Position numbers and translations under genes: made by a program. Below, piece by piece: positions 34,942-43,279 of a stretch of DNA of 64,000 bases. Positions within the stretch are counted from its first letter, which is position 1; each line of letters opens with the position of its first letter. Below the pieces are notes generated by a model. The model had not been told where the DNA came from. It made no database searches and worked only from the letters and a program-made list of their open reading frames with translations. This DNA is from Gaiellasilicea sp963802765 (GTDB lineage Bacteria > Actinomycetota > Thermoleophilia > Gaiellales > Gaiellaceae), in contig CAWDJZ010000006.1 of assembly GCA_963802765.1 (NCBI GenBank), positions 248,001-312,000 of the forward strand. The letters run 5' to 3'.

Positions 34942-35900
34942 GCCGCGACGCGCTCGCTCGGCGAGCGCGCCAGAATAGGAGCTCGGCGATCTGGATTGCG
35001 TTCAGGGCGGCGCCCTTGCGCAGGTTGTCGCCGACGATGAAGAGGACGAGCCCGTTCGGCGTGGTCGGGTCCTTGCGGATCCGGCCGACGAGCACGTCGT
35101 CGCCGCCGGCGGCCGCTGCCCGGCGTCGGGAACTGCTCGACCTCGATCCCGGGAGCGTCCGCGAGGATCGACGTCGCCTGCTCGGCCGAGAGCGGGTCAG
35201 TCGTCTCGAGCCAGACCGCCTCGGCGTGGCCGACGAGGACGGGCACCCGCACGCAGGTCGCGCTCACCGGCAGGACCGGGAGCTCCAGGATCTTCCGCGT
35301 CTCCTCGCGCAGCTTCTCCTCTTCCTCGAACTCGACCCCGTCGAAGCTCCAGTCCATTCCCAGGTCGTTGTCCTCGGGCGGTTGGGAGCGGAGCTTCTCC
35401 ATCGCCTGGGCACCCGCGCCCGAGACGGACTGGTAGGTGGCGACCCTCACCCGCTCGAGCCCGGCTGCATCGTGCAGGGGATTGAGCGCACACGTGAGCG
35501 GGATCGCACAGCAGTTCGGGTTGGCGACGATACCGTGGTGCTCCGCGGCGCGGACGCCGTTGACCTCGGGCACCACGAGCGGAACGCCCGGCTCGAGGCG
35601 GAACGCGGACGACTTGTCAACGCACACGGCGCCGCCCTCGACGGCGACCGGGACGAGCTCGCGGCTCGCCGTCGCGCCGACCGAGAAGAGGCAGAGATCG
35701 AGGTCGCCCGCCGACAGAGCCTCGGCGGTCGCCTCCTCGACCATGGTCCCGTGGAGCACGGTGCCCGCCGAGCGTGCGCTCGCGAACAGGCGCACGTCGC
35801 GGTAGCCGCGCTCACGCAGGAGCTGCACCGTGACGGTGCCGACCGCTCCCGTCGCGCCGACGACGCCGATGCGGGCTTGCGGAGGCAGACGCCTAGCCAA
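34938..35900 (-). CDS. asd: aspartate-semialdehyde dehydrogenase with two compensating frameshifts
   Basis: Second enzyme of the aspartate pathway to Lys, Thr, Met and diaminopimelate. Motifs in order: IGVVGATGAVGTVTVQLLRE (NADP domain), VDKSSAFRLEPGVPLVVPEV, IVANPNCCAIPL with the catalytic cysteine, and SVSGAGAQAMEKL. In the C-terminal part the annotated frame turns to an Arg/Pro-rich string after EQFPTPGSG (near 35117), while another frame reads GGDDVLVGRIRKDPTTPNGL and LFIVGDNLRKGAALNAIQIA, the true Asd end. The frame returns near 34985 to finish SERVAA at the TGA coupled to the next gene. Two opposite indels about 130 bases apart in an essential gene point to sequence error. Confidence 0.85.
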   Translation of the reverse strand: MARRLPPQARIGVVGATGAVGTVTVQLLRERGYRDVRLFASARSAGTVLHGTMVEEATAEALSAGDLDLCLFSVGATASRELVPVAVEGGAVCVDKSSAFRLEPGVPLVVPEVNGVRAAEHHGIVANPNCCAIPLTCALNPLHDAAGLERVRVATYQSVSGAGAQAMEKLRSQPPEDNDLGMDWSFDGVEFEEEEKLREETRKILELPVLPVSATCVRVPVLVGHAEAVWLETTDPLSAEQATSILADAPGIEVEQFPTPGSGRRRRRRARRPDPQGPDHAERARPLHRRRQPAQGRRPERNPDRRAPILARSPSERVAA

Positions 35901-37122
35901 GCTCGAATGCCTCGTGCAGGGCCTGGACGGCGCGGTCGACGTCGGTCGAGGGCACGTGACAGGCGATCTTGATCGGCGAGGTGGTCACGATTGGAGCCTC
36001 GATCCCCGCCTCCTCGAGCGTCGCGAACGTCTTCGCGGCCACACCCGGATGGCTCTTCATGCCGGCGCCGACCAGGCTGACCTTGCCCAGGTCGTGGCGC
36101 GAGGTCCAGTCGACTCCGAGCGCGTCGAGCGCACGCGCGGCGTCGGCGCGGTCCTCGACCGGGGCGGAGAAGACGATCTCGGAGTCGGTCTGCACGATCG
36201 TGTCGACGTTCACGGACGCCTCCGCAAGCGCACCGAAGAGCCGCGCCGGAGTGGCGCCGTCGACCCGGTACACGGTCTCTTCGCGCTGGTGCACGACACC
36301 GGAGATCAGAGCCTTTTCGAGCATCTCGTCGTCTTCCTCCTGGATCCACGTCCCATCTCCTTCCTCGAACGAGGAGCGGACGTGGAGCCGCACATTGTGA
36401 CTGCGCGCGACCTCGATCGAGCGTGTGGCGAGCACACCGGCGCCGGAGGACGCCATCTCGAGCATCTCGTCGAAGCTGACACGCGTGAGTTGCCGCGCTT
36501 CGGGGACGAAGCGCGGGTCGGCCGAGTAGACACCGCGGACGTCGGTGTAGATCTCGCAGTGGTGGGCGCCGAGTGCCGCCGCGAGCGCGACGGCCGTTGT
36601 GTCCGAGCCGCCCCGGCCGAGGGTCGTCACCTCGAACGCAGTCGAGACGCCCTGGAAGCCGGCTACGAGGACGATCCGGCCCTCGTCGAGCGCCTCGTGG
36701 ATCCGGCGCGCCCGCACCTCGACGATCTTCGCCTTGCCGTGCACCGTGTCGGTGACGATCCCGGCCTGCGAGCCCGTGAGCGAGATCGCCTCGTGCCCCA
36801 GGTCGTGGATCACCATCGCCGCGAGCGCGCACGAGATCCGCTCGCCCACCGAGACGAGCATGTCGAGCTCGCGGGGGTGGGGCGATGGTGAGATCTGGTG
36901 CGCGAGGTCGAGCAGCTCGTCGGTCGTGTGACCCATCGCAGAGAGCACGCCGACGACCCGGTGGCCCTCCTCGCGAGCCGCGACTAGCCGCGCAGCGACT
37001 CGCTTGAGCCGCTCGGGGTCGCCGACGGAGCTACCGCCGAACTTCATCACCACGGTGCCGAGCGGAGCCGTCCCGGCATCGGCGTCGACGGCGGGAACGG
37101 CCTCGTACTCCGTCGTGACCAT
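35893..37122 (-). CDS. lysC: aspartate kinase
   Basis: 409 residues from the ATG at 37122, chosen because longer in-frame starts add non-family sequence. Kinase domain: VVMKFGGSSVGDPERLKRVA, SVGERISCALAAMVI, GFQGVSTAFEVTTLGRGGSD, IYTDVRGVYSADPR. Then two ACT domains (EETVYRVDGATPARLFGALA; GKVSLVGAGMKSHPGVAAKT) that bind lysine and/or threonine for feedback control. Phosphorylates aspartate, the first step to Lys/Thr/Met and diaminopimelate. Its stop overlaps asd by 8 bases, the usual lysC-asd order. Confidence 0.95.
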   Translation of the reverse strand: MVTTEYEAVPAVDADAGTAPLGTVVMKFGGSSVGDPERLKRVAARLVAAREEGHRVVGVLSAMGHTTDELLDLAHQISPSPHPRELDMLVSVGERISCALAAMVIHDLGHEAISLTGSQAGIVTDTVHGKAKIVEVRARRIHEALDEGRIVLVAGFQGVSTAFEVTTLGRGGSDTTAVALAAALGAHHCEIYTDVRGVYSADPRFVPEARQLTRVSFDEMLEMASSGAGVLATRSIEVARSHNVRLHVRSSFEEGDGTWIQEEDDEMLEKALISGVVHQREETVYRVDGATPARLFGALAEASVNVDTIVQTDSEIVFSAPVEDRADAARALDALGVDWTSRHDLGKVSLVGAGMKSHPGVAAKTFATLEEAGIEAPIVTTSPIKIACHVPSTDVDRAVQALHEAFELG

Positions 37123-37255
37123 TCCGGCGAGTGTAGATGAGCCCTCGGCGGCGTAGTCATCCGCGATCCGACGTACACTTGATGCTTCATACCGGTCAAC
37201 GTCGCGATCTTTGTTGGGCCGATGTCGTTCATCGGATGCTGTTGGAAGAACTGCG

Positions 37256-38287
37256 GTGATCCTCGAACCCATCTCGCCGGAGCTCGTCCTCGTCTGCCCG
37301 GACCTGGCTGAGCGCGCCAGAGCGTTGCTTCCGGATCCGCACGTTCCCGAACTGGGTGTCGAAGCTCGCCTCGAGAGTCTGGGTCGGTCGGCGAAAGTCC
37401 TCGGGCGCGTTGACAGCTCCGACGACTCCGACGCGTTTGTCGATCGGATGGCAGCGAGCATGGCACGCGTCGAGCGACGACTTGCTGAGATCGAGCGCTC
37501 TCTCAAGCAGGTCGAGGCCGACCAAGCCGTTATTGCGCGCTCACTCGAGCCGCCCGTAGCGCTGAGCCAGCCGCGTGACATCGCAGTTCCCGATCGACAA
37601 CTGACCGCGCCCGCCGAGATGCCGGTTTCATCCGGTGACGACTCGACACGCTATCGCCGACGCCATCCCGTCCTGTCCGGGCTTCTCCTGTTCGCGGGCT
37701 TGCTCGTCGCAGTGCCGGTCATTCTCGAGCTTCTTCCATCGCGCGCGCAGGGGCCGCTCCTACAAAGCGCCTCGGAACCCTTGACGTCCGAGCACGTTGC
37801 CGGATCGGCGATCGGCGACATCGGCGCGCCCGAGCCGGCGGTTCCGGTCGAAACCGGCCCAACGAAGCGCTCGCCGCGAGTCCCCCCAGCGAGCACCGTC
37901 ACCGGTCCCGCGGACGAAGCGGCGACTCCGGCGCCGTCGAAGCGTACGCGCGATCGCGTGCAGACGAGACCTCGAACGACGGTCCCGGCGCCGCCGGCGG
38001 ACAAGCCCCCGACGAAGGCGGACAAGCCCACGACGAAGGTCTTCGAGCCCTCGCGCTCGTTCCTCTGGCCCGCGGTCGAAGGTGCAACGTTTTACTCCGT
38101 CAGGTTCCTTCGAAACGAGAAAGTCTTCTATACGGCGCGGGTGTCACAGCCGCGGGTCGTGATACCGAAGTCGCTCAAGTTCACGCCCGGCTCGTATCGC
38201 TGGATCGTCCGGGCCGACACAGGACCCCCGTCTCACGCTCTCGGTGGCCCGATCGTCGACTCGACGTTCGTCGTTGATCCGTCGTGA
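37256..38287 (+). CDS. membrane protein with cytoplasmic coiled coil and proline-rich extracytoplasmic part, unknown function
   Basis: 343 residues from a GTG at 37256, which has GGAAG eight bases upstream. The opening is VILEPISPELVLVCPDLAER. Residues ~65-95 (RMAASMARVERRLAEIERSL) look like a coiled coil. One transmembrane segment (LSGLLLFAGLLVAVPVILEL) sits near residue 140. A long Pro/Thr/Lys-rich linker with ADKPPTK/ADKPTTK repeats follows, then an FN3-like C-terminal domain (RSFLWPAVEGATFYSVRFLR, GSYRWIVRAD). Divergent from lysC. Probably an envelope-spanning structural or signalling protein. Confidence 0.65.
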   Translation: MILEPISPELVLVCPDLAERARALLPDPHVPELGVEARLESLGRSAKVLGRVDSSDDSDAFVDRMAASMARVERRLAEIERSLKQVEADQAVIARSLEPPVALSQPRDIAVPDRQLTAPAEMPVSSGDDSTRYRRRHPVLSGLLLFAGLLVAVPVILELLPSRAQGPLLQSASEPLTSEHVAGSAIGDIGAPEPAVPVETGPTKRSPRVPPASTVTGPADEAATPAPSKRTRDRVQTRPRTTVPAPPADKPPTKADKPTTKVFEPSRSFLWPAVEGATFYSVRFLRNEKVFYTARVSQPRVVIPKSLKFTPGSYRWIVRADTGPPSHALGGPIVDSTFVVDPS

Positions 38288-38326
38288 CTCGCGCGCGCCG
38301 TGGCCTTAGAACCGTGGCTTAAAACA

Positions 38327-38360
38327 CTGAACCGACGAACCCGAAGGCCCGTCGGTTCAG
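38327..38360. repeat. inverted repeat element, copy 1
   Basis: Arms CTGAACCGAC and GTCGGTTCAG (perfect 10-bp complement) enclose a 14-base loop containing CCCGAAGGCCC. The same loop core and nearly the same arms recur at 38484-38519. It could terminate the upstream plus-strand gene, which ends 40 bases earlier, but no T-tract follows. Confidence 0.8.
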
Positions 38361-38483
38361 ATGGCGGGACATTAGTGTCGCGACCGGTGGCCGTCAAGCC
38401 GGTTCCGGGGAAAAGTTCGCACTTTGCGGGAATTGCGTCGTTCGGATCCTCGAGGGCACGAAACGCGAAGGACCACGAAAAAT

Positions 38484-38519
38484 GCTGAACCGGCAGACCC
38501 GAAGGCCCCCCGGTTCAGC
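38484..38519. repeat. inverted repeat element, copy 2
   Basis: Arms GCTGAACCGG and CCGGTTCAGC (perfect 10-bp complement) with a loop containing ACCCGAAGGCCCC. It has the same orientation and central motif as copy 1 but compensatory changes in the stem (GAC/GTC becomes GG/CC). That pattern suggests the hairpin itself is conserved. Confidence 0.8.
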
Positions 38520-38635
38520 CCGGTGAATCTAACCCACGCCGACCGATCCGCGCAAGTGGGGCATTCGTGGAAAGGTCGCAAAATGCGCGGAAATCCTCAA
38601 GCGGACGCCTATGGGGGAGTTCGCAGAGAACACAG

Positions 38636-39226
<591 letters not shown>

Positions 39227-39401
39227 AGGATTGAGCGTACCCGCCCGTTTCGGACGTTCAGAGACTCGATACAGAAGTAAGGGTTTTGTGCGGATTTGCC
39301 CAGAATCGTGAATAAAACCGCTTCGGGGCCGTTCTTATCTACTGAGCGACGCGGTAGACCGCGTTGGCTGCGACCCCCACCTTCTTCGGAGGACTCGAGA
39401 A

Positions 39402-40493
39402 ATGCGCACGGATGGTGCACTGGGCCTTGACGGCCTCACTACGAATACGGCCCTGGCCGACTTCCTGCTGGACGCGGAGGCGCGCGGCGTCGTCGACGCC
39501 GCGGAGCTCGAGGCGCTCCAGCTCGACCACGAGCTCGACGACGAGACCGTGGAGGAGCTGCGGGCGACGCTGGCAGCCGCCGACGTCGAGATCGAGGAGG
39601 TCGCTCCGGCCGCCGGGGACGCGGCCGCCGGGCTCGACCTGCGCCCCGTGGGCGTCGTCCGCGACAGCCTCCAGCTCTTCCTGAACGAGATCGGCAAGCA
39701 CCCGCTGCTGACTGCGGCCGAGGAGGTCGCGCTCGCGAAGCGGATCGAGCGCGGTGACCTCGAGGCCAAGGAGCGCATGGTCAACTCGAACCTCCGCCTC
39801 GTCGTCTCGATCGCGAAGCGCTACCAGGGCCACGGCCTGCCGCTGCTCGACCTGATCCAGGACGGCACGATCGGGCTCAACCGCGCGGTCGAGAAGTTCG
39901 ACTACCGCAAGGGCTTCAAGTTCTCGACCTACGCGACCTGGTGGATCCGCCAGTCGTGCCAGCGCGCGGTTGCGAACCAGTCCGACACGATCCGCATCCC
40001 GGTGCACGTGCAGGAGCGTCGCCTGAAGCTGAAGCGCGCCCGCCAGAAGCTCGAGGCGATCCACGGCCGCGCTCCGACGCTCGACGAGCTCGTCAAGGAG
40101 ACGCAGCTGAAGCGCCATCACATCGAGGAGGCCCTCGACGCAGTCGAGGCGTCGGTGTCGCTCAACCAGACGATCGGCGACGGCGACGGCGAGCTCGGTG
40201 ATCTCTTCGCCGACCGCGGGGCGGACGATCCAGTGGATCTCGTCGACGCTTCGCTGCAGCAGCAGCGCATCCGCGAGGCGATGGCTCGCCTGCCTGAGCG
40301 CGAGCGCCGGGTGCTGGAGCTTCGGTTCGGCTTCGACGACGGCGAGGGCGCGAGCCTCGAGCAGATCGGCCGCATGCTCGACCTGACGCGCGAGCGGATC
40401 CGGCAGCTGGAGGCGAGCGCGCTGAACGGGCTCGAGAAGCTGCTCCGGACGCAACCGCTCCTGCCGGGCGAGTCGCTCGCCGCTGTCGCCTAG
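39402..40493 (+). CDS. RNA polymerase primary-type sigma factor (sigma-70 family, RpoD/SigA-like)
   Basis: 363 residues. Acidic N-terminal ~85 residues, then region 1.2 (DSLQLFLNEIGKHPLLTAAE), region 2 (NLRLVVSIAKRYQGHGLPLL, LIQDGTIGLNRAVEKFDYRK, FSTYATWWIRQ), region 3 (IPVHVQERRLKL), and region 4 (LPERERRVLELRFGFDDGEG, LTRERIRQLEASAL). The strong region 2.4 and 4.2 motifs mark a group 1 or 2 factor recognising -35/-10 promoters. Divergent from recR with a 175-base intergenic region. Whether it is the housekeeping factor cannot be decided without the rest of the genome. Confidence 0.92.
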   Translation: MRTDGALGLDGLTTNTALADFLLDAEARGVVDAAELEALQLDHELDDETVEELRATLAAADVEIEEVAPAAGDAAAGLDLRPVGVVRDSLQLFLNEIGKHPLLTAAEEVALAKRIERGDLEAKERMVNSNLRLVVSIAKRYQGHGLPLLDLIQDGTIGLNRAVEKFDYRKGFKFSTYATWWIRQSCQRAVANQSDTIRIPVHVQERRLKLKRARQKLEAIHGRAPTLDELVKETQLKRHHIEEALDAVEASVSLNQTIGDGDGELGDLFADRGADDPVDLVDASLQQQRIREAMARLPERERRVLELRFGFDDGEGASLEQIGRMLDLTRERIRQLEASALNGLEKLLRTQPLLPGESLAAVA

Positions 40494-41434
40494 CCTCTAC
40501 CTTCGGCCTCGGCCCCCATTCCCGCGTAGAGGACGCCCTCGCCGAACTCGGCGAGGCGCCTCTCCGCGAGCTCGACGAAGGCTCGTGCCGCCGGTGAGAC
40601 CGGCGCATTGCGGCGCGCGATGAACGCGAACGTGTCGTAGAGCGGCTGCGCGAACGAGACCGAGCCGAGCGAGCGGAAGCGGCGCCGGTGCGTCAGCGCG
40701 GCGCGGGGGGCGACCGTGTCGCCCAGCCCGCTGGCGGCCAGCTCGAGCGCTGCCTCCATGTCCTCGATCTCGATCACGGGCTCGAGTTGGATGCCGGCTC
40801 GCTGCGCCCGCTCCTGCAGCTGGCGGCGGGTCGGGTCGTTCCAGCCGTAGTGGGCGTCGTAGAGGATCAGCGGCCCCGCGGCGACCCGCTCGATCGGCAC
40901 CGGCTCGCGCACACGCTCGGGATCGCTGCTGACGTAGACGACCTCCTCCCGCCGGGCCGGCCGTACCTCGAGCCCCTCGTCGTCGACCGGGAGCACCACC
41001 AGCGCCGCCTCGAGCCGGCCGCGCCGTACGTCCTCTGCGACCTCGGAGGAGTTCTGTCCCACGAGCCGGAGGGCGACGCCGGGGTGCCGGGAGCGGAAGT
41101 CGGCGACGAGGCGCGAGAGGAGAAAGCCGGAGGCCGTGCCGAACATGCCGATGCTGAGCGTGCCGCCGCGCAGCTCACGGACCTCGACGACCGCCTCGCG
41201 GGCGGCCGTCAGGGCCGCGAGCACCCGCTCCGCTTCGGGCCGAAACGCGCGTCCCGCTTCGGTCAGCACGACGCCGCGCCCGGCACGGGCGAAGAGCTCG
41301 ACCCCGAGCTCGGCCTCGAGCGCGCGCACCTGCTCGGAGAGCGAGGGCTGGGCGAGGTAGAGCGCGCGGGCCGCCCGGCTGAACGAGCCGTGCTCGGCTG
41401 CGGCCAGGAAATACGTGATCTGCTGCAGATTCAT
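40490..41434 (-). CDS. LysR-type transcriptional regulator
   Basis: 314 residues. N-terminal winged HTH MNLQQITYFLAAAEHGSFSR and LAQPSLSEQVRALEAELGVE, then a periplasmic-binding-protein-like effector domain (GTLSIGMFGTASGFLLSRLV, LIDYDAHYGW-like LILYDAHYGWNDPTRR, EIEDMEAALELAASGLGDTV). Divergent from an EamA exporter gene, the usual arrangement for a regulator of its neighbour. Its stop overlaps the sigma-factor stop. The palindrome at its own start codon may be an autoregulatory site. Confidence 0.9.
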   Translation of the reverse strand: MNLQQITYFLAAAEHGSFSRAARALYLAQPSLSEQVRALEAELGVELFARAGRGVVLTEAGRAFRPEAERVLAALTAAREAVVEVRELRGGTLSIGMFGTASGFLLSRLVADFRSRHPGVALRLVGQNSSEVAEDVRRGRLEAALVVLPVDDEGLEVRPARREEVVYVSSDPERVREPVPIERVAAGPLILYDAHYGWNDPTRRQLQERAQRAGIQLEPVIEIEDMEAALELAASGLGDTVAPRAALTHRRRFRSLGSVSFAQPLYDTFAFIARRNAPVSPAARAFVELAERRLAEFGEGVLYAGMGAEAEGRG

Positions 41435-41447
41435 AGGTTGTCCCTAT
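41433..41447. promoter_or_regulatory. candidate LysR-box (T-N11-A palindrome)
   Basis: ATAGG-TTGTC-CCTAT is a perfect 5-bp inverted repeat containing T-N11-A, the consensus for LysR-family sites. It overlaps the LysR start codon and lies 50 bases before the EamA start, so it could serve autorepression and divergent activation. Confidence 0.45.
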
Positions 41448-41496
41448 CTCTCGTCAAGAGAGCTGAGTCTACCCCTACCGCTCAAGCGTCCGTAGC

Positions 41497-42453
41497 GTGC
41501 CCGTTATGGCTTTCGAGTGGACACGCGAACGCGCCGGCGTGGCGCTCTGCATCGTCGCCGGGGCGGCGTTTTCACTGCAGCCGCTCCTCGTCAAGGGTGC
41601 ATTCGCGGACGGCGCGAGCGTCGCCTCGGTCGGCACGATCCGATTCGCCCTCGCAGCGGTGATACTCGCGGTGCTGAGCCGCCGCGCGCTCGCGTCGACG
41701 CCGCTCCGCGTGCTTCTGCCGCCGTTCCTGCTCGGACTGACGATCTACGGCGTCGAGACGGGCCTCTTCTTCGCTTCACTCGAGCGGATCGACGTGTCGC
41801 TCGCGTCGCTCGTGATGTGCGGCTATCCGGCGCTCGTCGTCGGCGGGGCGTTGCTCCTCGGGCGCGAACGCGCGACGCGGCGGCGCCTGACGGCGCTGGC
41901 CGTTGCGCTGAGCGGCGTCGCGCTCGTGCTCGCCGGCGGCGTCGGCGGAGCGCTCGACCCGGTCGGCGTCGCGCTCGCGGTCGCTGCGGCCGTCACCTAC
42001 GCGGCCTACGTGCTCGTGTCGGACCGTCTCCTCGGCGAGACGCCGCCGCTCGTGCTCGCGACGATGCTGTGCGCGGGCGCCGCGACCGCGTTCGCGCTGG
42101 GCGGCGCCGCCACCGGCTCGCTCGCGGTCGGACTGCCCGCCCGGACGCTGCTGACGCTCGCCGCGGTCGCGCTCGTCGCGACGGTGCTGCCGATCGGCGC
42201 GTTCCTCGCGGGCGTCCGGCGTGTGGGCCCGTCGCGCGCGACGATCCTCGGCACGGTCGAGCCGCCCCTGACGATCGGCCTCGCCGCGCTCGTCCTCGGC
42301 GAGCGGCTCGGACCAGTGCAGTTGCTCGGCGCGGCGCTCGTGGTTTCCGCTGTCGTGATCCTGCAGGCTCGATCGCGCCGGCGACCGCGGCCGGTTCCGC
42401 AGCCGACGCCCCGGCCTGTGCCGGCGGTCGAGCCCGAGCTGCTCGCTGCCTAG
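41497..42453 (+). CDS. EamA/DMT family transporter
   Basis: 318 residues with ten predicted hydrophobic helices in two EamA repeats. The first opens ALCIVAGAAFSLQPLLVKGA and includes FALAAVILAVLSRRAL. The second includes VGVALAVAAAVTYAAYVLVS and ends TILGTVEPPLTIGLAALVLG with GERLGPVQLLGAALVVSAVV. The family exports amino acids or metabolites. Control by the divergent LysR gene suggests inducible expression. A hydrophilic Pro/Arg tail follows the last helix. Confidence 0.88.
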   Translation: MPVMAFEWTRERAGVALCIVAGAAFSLQPLLVKGAFADGASVASVGTIRFALAAVILAVLSRRALASTPLRVLLPPFLLGLTIYGVETGLFFASLERIDVSLASLVMCGYPALVVGGALLLGRERATRRRLTALAVALSGVALVLAGGVGGALDPVGVALAVAAAVTYAAYVLVSDRLLGETPPLVLATMLCAGAATAFALGGAATGSLAVGLPARTLLTLAAVALVATVLPIGAFLAGVRRVGPSRATILGTVEPPLTIGLAALVLGERLGPVQLLGAALVVSAVVILQARSRRRPRPVPQPTPRPVPAVEPELLAA

Positions 42454-42721
42454 CCGGGAGGGGCGGCTTTCCTGCCGCGCCGCGAACGCTGCGGCCGCGA
42501 GCAGGAAGCCGATCCTGTGAGTGACTGCCACGGGTCCTCCTTGCTGTCCGGATGCTCAGCCGCAGGGATGAACCTTGAGCGTGGTCTGCTTGCAGCCGGG
42601 ATCCTGACAAACCCGAACCGCAGGCGCGAAACCCTGGACTTTCGGTCATTACGCATGCTCAGGGGTCGCGCCATTGTGCGTTCAGGCACGTGGTGATGGC
42701 TCCGGGAGAGAGGATCGCCTG

Positions 42722-42940
42722 TTGAAGGTGCGTGTGAGCAATCCCGCGCTCGTGAAGGACCTGATCGAGTTCTTGGGGCGGGCGCGGTGCAAGACGGCAG
42801 GGGTGCACGGAAGTGTGCTGGACGTGGAGCTACCGGGCGTCTCCGACACCGCGGTCGCGCGCCGTGACTTGAACCTCTATCTCGCCGCCTGGCGCGGCCT
42901 CCATCCGCCGACCGAGGCGCACATCCTGGACACGGACTAG
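42722..42940 (+). CDS. small hypothetical protein, 72 aa
   Basis: TTG start at 42722 with GGAGAGAGGAT upstream gives MKVRVSNPALVKDLIEFLGR, ARCKTAGVHGSVLDVELPGV and a tail LYLAAWRGLHPPTEAHIL. It has an alpha/beta look (hydrophobic strand, then helix RRDLNLYLAAW) but no recognised family. Its stop converges on the stop of ybaB, overlapping by 4 bases. Confidence 0.6.
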   Translation: MKVRVSNPALVKDLIEFLGRARCKTAGVHGSVLDVELPGVSDTAVARRDLNLYLAAWRGLHPPTEAHILDTD

Positions 42941-43266
42941 GAGAAGCCGGGGAGCCCGAGGCCGCCGAGCCCGCCGGGCAGCATCCCCTGCATCTTCGAC
43001 TCCATCAGCGCCCGCCCCGAGCGGAGAGCCTCGTTGACCGCCGCAAGCACGAGGTCGGCGAGCATCTCCGGGTCGTCGGGGTCGATCGCCTTCGGGTCGA
43101 TCGTGATTGCAACGATCTCGCCGCCGCCGGTCGCTTTCACGGTGACCATGCCTCCGCCGGCCGAGGCCTCGACGATCTCGTTCGCCGCCTCCTCCTGGAC
43201 CTGCTGGAGCTGCGATTGCATCTGTTGGGCCTGCTGCATCAGCTTGTTCATGTCGAACTTGCTCAT
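42937..43266 (-). CDS. ybaB: YbaB/EbfC family nucleoid-associated protein
   Basis: 109 residues from the ATG at 43266, which begins MSKFDMNKLMQQAQQMQSQL as in the family; a longer in-frame start at 43308 adds unrelated residues. The conserved core is VEASAGGGMVTVKATGGGEI, VAITIDPKAIDPDDPEML and VLAAVNEALR. It forms dimers that bind DNA non-specifically. Thirteen bases downstream of dnaX, the standard pairing. Confidence 0.93.
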   Translation of the reverse strand: MSKFDMNKLMQQAQQMQSQLQQVQEEAANEIVEASAGGGMVTVKATGGGEIVAITIDPKAIDPDDPEMLADLVLAAVNEALRSGRALMESKMQGMLPGGLGGLGLPGFS

Positions 43267-43279
43267 ACGGGTCTCAATT

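Larger units (their letters stand above)
38288..38635. other. 348-base noncoding gap with twin inverted repeats
   Basis: Between the convergent gene ends at 38287 and recR (38636) there is no ORF with coding character. The region holds two related hairpins (listed separately) about 160 bases apart, and otherwise nothing recognisable. Confidence 0.6.

Noticed and set aside
38327..38519. Riboswitch or simple terminators
   Set aside because: Hairpins lie after gene ends between convergent genes, have no T-tracts, and share a loop; better described as a repeat element.
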